NCBI GenBank assembly: GCA_030248195.1
Contig: JASAND010026051.1
Coordinates: 1 to 64,000 of the forward strand
Source: Trissonchulus latispiculum
Taxonomy: Eukaryota; Nematoda; Enoplea; Enoplida; Ironidae
Reading direction: 5' to 3'
DNA length: 64,000 nt
Shown here: positions 58,997 to 64,000 of the stretch, in pieces
Numbering within the stretch: the stretch's first letter is position 1
Layout: each line of letters opens with the position of its first letter
Notes under the pieces: generated by a model
What the model saw: only the letters and a program-made list of their open reading frames with translations
Database searches by the model: none
Told to the model about the DNA's origin: nothing
Program-made: the position numbers and the translations under genes

Positions 58997-59156
58997 CGAA
59001 AAATTTTTGGGTCTGGGTAAAATCCGGCCCCGGCCCCGGCCCCGGCCCACCTGGGTAAAATCCGGCCCCGGCCCCGGCCCCATCACTGGGTAAAATCCGG
59101 CCCCGGCCCCGGCCCAGGGTAAAATCCGGCCCCGGCCCCAATAAAATCCGGCCCCG
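58997..59156. repeat. GC-rich tandem array (GGTAAAATCCGGCCCCGG)n
   Basis: About five imperfect copies of GGTAAAATCCGGCCCCGG with variable extra GGCCCC units. An inverted relative with two copies lies at 62,056-62,129, and both ends carry TTTGGGTCTGGGTAAAA, suggesting they are the termini of one 3.1-kb composite or of two related elements. Confidence 0.75.
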
Positions 59157-59821
59157 TTGTAATATGAACGAGAGTTATATAGTTTTAATTCTATACGAAA
59201 GGTTTTAGATGGCACCAATTAATGCAAGCAAACAAAGAGTTAAAGTTCAATAGTAGTTCTTTTGTGAGCCTTTATATGACCTTTATTTGTTTTGACCTTT
59301 ATACACTTATGTGACCAAAGCGTGTACAATGCACGTGTACGTGTAAGCGTGTACGTGCATGCATTGACTATAAATTGTTGAGATGACATTAACACAATGC
59401 AGACTCTGCGTGAAGAGTTATGCAAGACTATAATTGTTGTTTAACAGTAAAGAAGCTTTATTTTGAAATTTTATTACAATATACGTAGTGTTTAAAATTT
59501 TAAAGTAACTTTACCGTCACTACGTAGCTTCAATCTATAGACATGTATATATTTTCTGAAAGCTGGCAAAACGCCCATTTTAACTATAGGGATAACTTTA
59601 TAAATAAACCGTTTTGTAAATTATATAAATTTTAAACCAATTAAAACGAAAGTGTGATCTTTTCCACAATCCTCCCGGATCTTTTTCGCTTTCACCCCAG
59701 CCCTAACTTTTGATTTTTTATAAATATATAGTTTTGCAATTTTGTATGGCTGCATATTAGAGGCTGATCAATTCAAAAATTAAAAAACTTTAAAATTTTA
59801 AAAAATGTTAAATTTTAGTTT
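59157..59821. other. Non-coding stretch
   Basis: No supported gene. A small purine-pyrimidine alternating region rich in GTACGTG lies at 59,320-59,365. Confidence 0.4.
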
Positions 59822-60236
59822 GGTAAAGGGGAACCAAGGAGAACCAAAAAATTTTTTGAAAAATATTTTGTTGAAAACTTGCATACAAGTTTTCTGGGGC
59901 GCTGAGCACAAATCTGAAATCCGTTTTTCGATTCAGCTTTTCGTTAGCTCAGTGTAAGCTTACCGTTAATATAACGTTAATAGCTTACAAATCCAAATGC
60001 GTTAATATTTATTAAATTATATGAAATATGAAATTTATATGAAATATTATTTGAAATTTAGCTATGGAAGCTAAAGGTTTAAGCTTAAGATGTAAGCTTA
60101 TACTGAGCTAACAAAAAGGTGAATCGAAAAATGGATTTCAGATTCGTGTTCTGCGACCCCGAAAACCCCTGAATACAACTTTTCAGCAAAATCGAAGACA
60201 AAAACTTTCGGTTTCCCTTGGTCCCCCCCCTTACGA
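59822..60236. mobile_element. Fold-back MITE
   Basis: Imperfect inverted arms 59,822-59,992 and about 60,080-60,236 (GTTAGCTCAGTGTAAGCTTA mirrors TAAGCTTATACTGAGCTAAC), centred near 60,029. The ends AAAGGGGAACCAAGG and CCTTGGTCCCCCCCCTTA recall the TTAA/G-run families. A direct partial copy of its right part lies at 60,398-60,495. Confidence 0.65.
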
Positions 60237-60686
60237 ATCGAAAAAATCGAATTTCGCGCAATCGAAAAATTTTGCAATATTTGAACTCAGCGTGGTCGAA
60301 AACATACCCATACCAAATTTCAGCTCATTTGGTCAAGTTTTGCAGAACTTGGGCCTGGGGGGGGTTATCCTGAAAAGATCCTAAATTTTTTTAAAGTTTT
60401 AAATGCTGAACTAACGAAAAGTTGAATGGAAAAACAGACTTCAGAACCGTGTTCAGCGACCCCGAAAACCCCTGTATACAAGGTTTCAGCATAATGTGTC
60501 CCCGCAGATAACTTAAATTTCATATGTTTTAAGTTTTCCACATTATGTGCAACTGTTTACTTTATATAGGTTATCTATTCCCATATTGCAAAACTCACTT
60601 TGCATTGTTTTCTCATATCTTCAGATCTATTCAATGAAGTTAATGTAACTTTCATCATCATTTATGGGATAGGTGACCTTTTGAAC

Positions 60687-61911
60687 TTAAGGGGGGGGGT
60701 CACTTTTTTGCCGATTTTTCGACCATCTCCAATTTTGCTCATTTTCACATATTTTGTAGTCCCCATGGGTCCGCGAAACAAGACAAGAGCGTTTTGCGAA
60801 ATATTGCTTCTATCGTTCTGTACAGGCCCTCAAAGGTGACCTCGACATGTGTTAAACATAGGAAAATGAAAAAGTTAGGTTAAAAAGTTTGTGGCAGAAA
60901 AATTTTTCGCTGTATGAGAGTCAGAACTCTGAAACCTTTTCAGAACCATTAAGGACATATTGTAGAGTGCAGCTATCTCCTCTGAAGCGAATCTGTTCAG
61001 TATTGGATTTTTGGCGGATTTTTAAAGTCAGAATTTTGGAAAATCGGCCATTTTTAGACCATGAAAAACAGGACCTACGGTACTCTTTTGCTTGTTCTGA
61101 ACGATTGGCAAACGCTACAGAAACGGCCAATAGATAGCTGCACTCTACGCATAAATCAACGTCTTATGAAAGTACTCGCATGTTTCTATCATCTACAGTA
61201 AGCTCAAAAAACTTGCCACAAAAACAGCAAATTTTGCTAAAAATGGCCATTTTTCATAATTTTCACATTCTTTTGATAATTTCTCACTCATTATGTGGTA
61301 AAAAATCACCAAACTTGGCAGATTAATTAATATATCTATGTCTGTCACATAATGTGGCCAAAACAAATGCATCAATATTGAACATGCTACTTTGGCGGCA
61401 CCTTTGATCTTTTAGGTGAAAAATGTCAATTTTAAAATTTTTCCAAATATAGACAAAATGGGTATCAATCGATAGCTAATGGAACGAGGAGCAACTTTTC
61501 TCATACAACCATGGGTCTAAAATGTTGTCTGTGCAAGATAAAACGAGTTAAAGTTATACTGGGCAGTTCTGCAAGGTTTGGTCAGTGCAGCACTCAAGCA
61601 TGCATTATGAACGCCTGGATAGATGGCCTTGAGCCACGTCTGCACCTAAATATTACCTTAGTAAAGGCTTTAATTTGGTGTATCGGTTAACCCTGTTTTC
61701 GGTCGCGTTTGGTCTCCACCTGACCTTGTAGGGCTCATCACCGGAATTTTCAAGTTTTCCGGCTTTGAACTTGAATAACTCTGTCACAGTTTGATTTCGA
61801 ACGCTAATATTCTAAGTTATTTTTGAGAACATATGGGGGCATATTATGTGTGAAAATGAGCGAAATCCGTGACTATCGATTTTTGACCAATGTGACCCCC
61901 CCCCCCCTTAA
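60687..61911. mobile_element. TTAA MITE, family F2, long member
   Basis: 1,225 bp, TTAAGGGGGGGGGTCAC ... GTGACCCCCCCCCCCTTAA, with perfect TTAA at both ends and matching G/C-run termini. No transposase. Confidence 0.85.
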
Positions 61912-62055
61912 CAATGACACTCAACATATGCCTACTTATATATATTGTATATATTCGGCCACTTAATTCTACTATTGCGAAATTTACTCAGGCCAGAATA
62001 TATCATAAATTCATATATCTATACATCTATGTGTTTGCAAAAACCGGTTTTCAGA

Positions 62056-62129
62056 CGGGGCCGGATTTTACCCAGTTTCAGTCTCCTATGTAAAGTGGGG
62101 CCGGGGCCGGATTTTACCCAGACCCAAAT
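62056..62129. repeat. GC-rich array, inverted relative of the 59-kb array
   Basis: Two copies of GGGGCCGGATTTTACCC, the reverse complement of the 58,997-59,156 unit, ending CAGACCCAAATTTTTTG. Confidence 0.75.
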
Positions 62130-62179
62130 TTTTTGTCTCCGATTTGGCTGAGAAGTTGCCCTTGGGGTAAATCGAGGTC

Positions 62180-62260
62180 GCTGATTTCAAAAATCGAATC
62201 GAGAGATCGATCCGATCGATCGATCAGTAGAATCGATCGAACAAAATCGATCAAAATTTT
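62180..62260. repeat. ATCGATC-rich simple repeat
   Basis: Repeated GATCGATC words around CCGATCGATCGATC. No other function is apparent. A GGGATTTGCTCA-type short tandem repeat lies further on at 62,543-62,580. Confidence 0.6.
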
Positions 62261-62610
62261 TTGTCTCCGATTTTCGGGAAAAGTCGCCCCTAGGGTATAG
62301 CCATGGGGGGGGGGGGAAACCCACATTTTCGGATTTTGGCTGGAACTTTTTTATTATAAGGGTTATCTGAGAACTTTATATACAAGTAGGAAAAAATGTT
62401 CCTTGCAGTCGCATGTAAAATGCAATATGAGCTATGATGGTCAACATTTAAATATGTCAAGGACAAGATTTAAAACGTCTAATATGAGCCAGCATCTAAA
62501 TCGGTAAAGGACAAGCTGAGTAGCTAAAAAATGCCGGTTCTGGCTCAGGGATTTGCCTCAGGGATTTGCTCAGGGCATTTACACACATATTGGGGGGCTC
62601 CTCATGTTAT

Positions 62611-62667
62611 AACCGTTTCGGCCCCCGCCACAGGGCCTCATCAGACGGCTAGGCAACCGTTACGGTT
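62611..62667 (-). ncRNA. Hammerhead ribozyme (type III topology)
   Basis: Read on the minus strand, the 57 nt contain every element of a hammerhead. Stem III is AACCGU paired with ACGGUU (6 bp). The cleavage triplet is GUA, with cleavage expected after the A at 62,661. Stem I is ACGG/CCGU, extendable to 6 bp around a GCCU loop. The core is CUGAUGA. Stem II is GGCCC/GGGCC around an 8-nt loop, with the canonical G10.1-C11.1 pair. The core closes with GAAA. No core base is substituted. Hammerheads in animal genomes are often carried by retroelements such as Penelope-like elements and SINEs. No element body is recognised here. Confidence 0.88.
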
Positions 62668-62753
62668 TTTTATTTTCTTTATTTTTTCAACGCACAACAC
62701 ATATAACAAACATCAGATATATTACTAAAAGCATCACATTTATTAGGAACTAG

Positions 62754-63266
62754 CAACCAGTGATCACTTCAGCCGATTCTGAAAATATGCTCATTGAAAC
62801 GAGCGTAGTCGATTTACTATATATTATGCCGCCAACCGAACCCCCTAAAAACGCTTTTTTATTGGGTTTGACCACTGGTCAATAGGCCACCTAGGCCATA
62901 GTGACCAGTGGTCACTTCCGTCGGTTCTGAAAATATGCTCATTGAAACGAGCGCAGTCGATTTACTATATATGCCCCCAACCAAAACCCCGAAAAACGCT
63001 GTTTTATGGGGTTTGACCACTGGTCAATAGGCCACCTAGCCCGTAGCAACCAGTGATCACTTCAGCCGATTCTGAAAATATGCTCATTGAAACGAGCGTA
63101 GTCGATTTACTATATATTATGCCGCCAACCGAAACCCCGAAAAACACTGTTTTATGGGGTTTGACCACTGGTCAATAGGCCACCTAGGCCATAGTGACCA
63201 GTGGTCACTTCCGTCGGTTCTGAAAATATGCTCATTGAAACGAGCGTAGTCGATTTACTATATATG
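62754..63266. repeat. 147-bp satellite with alternating A and B units
   Basis: About 3.5 units with the CCAGTG start at 62,757, 62,904, 63,050 and 63,198 (periods 147, 146, 148). Units alternate: A begins CCAGTGATCACTTCAGCC and B begins CCAGTGGTCACTTCCG, so a higher-order repeat of about 294 bp is present. Each unit ends with TTGACCACTGGTCAATAGGC, which contains the palindrome TTGACCACTGGTCAA. Confidence 0.9.
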
Positions 63267-63269
63267 CCC

Positions 63270-63355
63270 TAGGGATCGACCGGAACTCCAATAAACCGGA
63301 ACCGGAACCGGAACTGGCTTTAAAAAGCCGGAACCGGAACCGGAACCAGCTCTTT
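63270..63355. repeat. (CCGGAA/CCGGAACC)n cluster, possible hAT-like terminus
   Basis: Begins TAGGGATCGACCGGAAC and continues with seven or more CCGGAAC words. TAGGGAT-type starts resemble some hAT ends, but the other end is not in the window. Confidence 0.45.
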
Positions 63356-64000
63356 AACACTACAAAAATCGAAAGTTTTTTCTGACGTTTTGGACAATTT
63401 TGGCAGAATTTTTTGCTTTTTTGTAGTTACTAGAACATTGTAATAACGTTTGAATTATATTTTATATAGTTATTTCAATGCACGAACATGAAATTTGCAA
63501 TTTATTAAGAGATTTTTGTCTTATAGCATAGTTAAACTTTACTACATATATACATAGCTTTAAAACTAAAATTTAAAATTATTTATACACGGTATGAATA
63601 TGCTATATATATTTATATTATTCGATCTGTATTTTACATTATATATACGAACTCGATGAATCATTTAATCGAATGCAAGTTGACTTTTAAAGCAGATTTA
63701 CTGGCAAATAAAATTTAATTTCTTAATTATATATAGTTAAGCTGAATTTTCAATTAAGCTAAATAAGTAGACAGAGACTGATTCCACGAAATTTTTGCGA
63801 GCACCAGAAACTGCTCTTACAGCTTTCGGCAAAATAAGTCAGAAACATGTTTAGTTTTTATCTGGCTTGTCTGATAATTTCTAGTCATAATCAAAAAGTT
63901 CATTTAACTTTACTAGAGCTCTAGGAAAAGTTGCAGCATTTTCAAAACACAAAATAAAATATAATGATGCCATTAACATTTTTAGAAAACAAAAGATATC
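63356..64000. other. AT-rich sequence with no recognised feature
   Basis: No ORF, repeat or motif that I can support up to the window edge. Confidence 0.4.

Noticed and set aside
62754..63266. CRISPR array
   Set aside because: The repeats are contiguous 147-bp units without spacers and the context is eukaryotic.

Overview
This is non-coding-rich eukaryotic DNA, most likely from an invertebrate animal. There is no operon structure. The one long host-like ORF ends at a GTAAGT splice donor, and almost everything else is transposable-element sequence: a Ty3/gypsy-type LTR retrotransposon, hAT-like MITEs with 8-bp target-site duplications (TSDs), TTAA-flanked MITEs, tRNA-like SINE heads and a hammerhead ribozyme. 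The species cannot be named from the sequence.

Region 1 (1-31,153) is a giant fold-back palindrome. The left arm runs 1-15,827 and the right arm 15,837-31,153, turning at about 15,832 with a 9-nt loop. Each arm carries the same decayed gypsy element of about 12.5 kb, minus strand on the left and plus strand on the right: LTR, gag remnants, protease, RT, RNase H, integrase, a 2.6-kb non-coding 3' region, LTR. The outer arms (left 1 to about 9,050; right about 22,095 to 31,153) are almost identical. The inner arms differ by many single-base indels, and the right inner arm is about 0.5 kb shorter. Both copies share the same frameshifts, so one dead insertion was duplicated, either in the genome or by a fold-back sequencing or assembly artefact.

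Region 2 (31,071-51,140) is a direct duplication with an offset of about 11.5 kb. Each unit holds a tRNA-like sequence, a leader-exon fragment, a second tRNA-like SINE head, a 1-kb TTAA element, a long non-coding stretch, a GC-rich TIR element and a minus-strand gene for a putative secreted protein. That gene is open in unit 1 (36,505-37,539) and broken in unit 2 (47,983-48,875). Unit 1 also has an internal 1.7-kb tandem duplication. The spacer between units holds an unrelated integrase fragment.

Region 3 (51,140-64,000) is a mosaic of MITEs: fold-back TTAA elements, nested hAT-like MITEs with intact 8-bp TSDs at 57-59 kb, GC-rich arrays, a 1.2-kb TTAA element, a complete hammerhead ribozyme on the minus strand (62,611-62,667) and a 147-bp satellite of alternating A/B units (62,754-63,266). 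A promoter-like cluster with a possible tiny first exon lies at 55,636-55,973. Apart from the secreted-protein exon and that candidate, I see no host genes.
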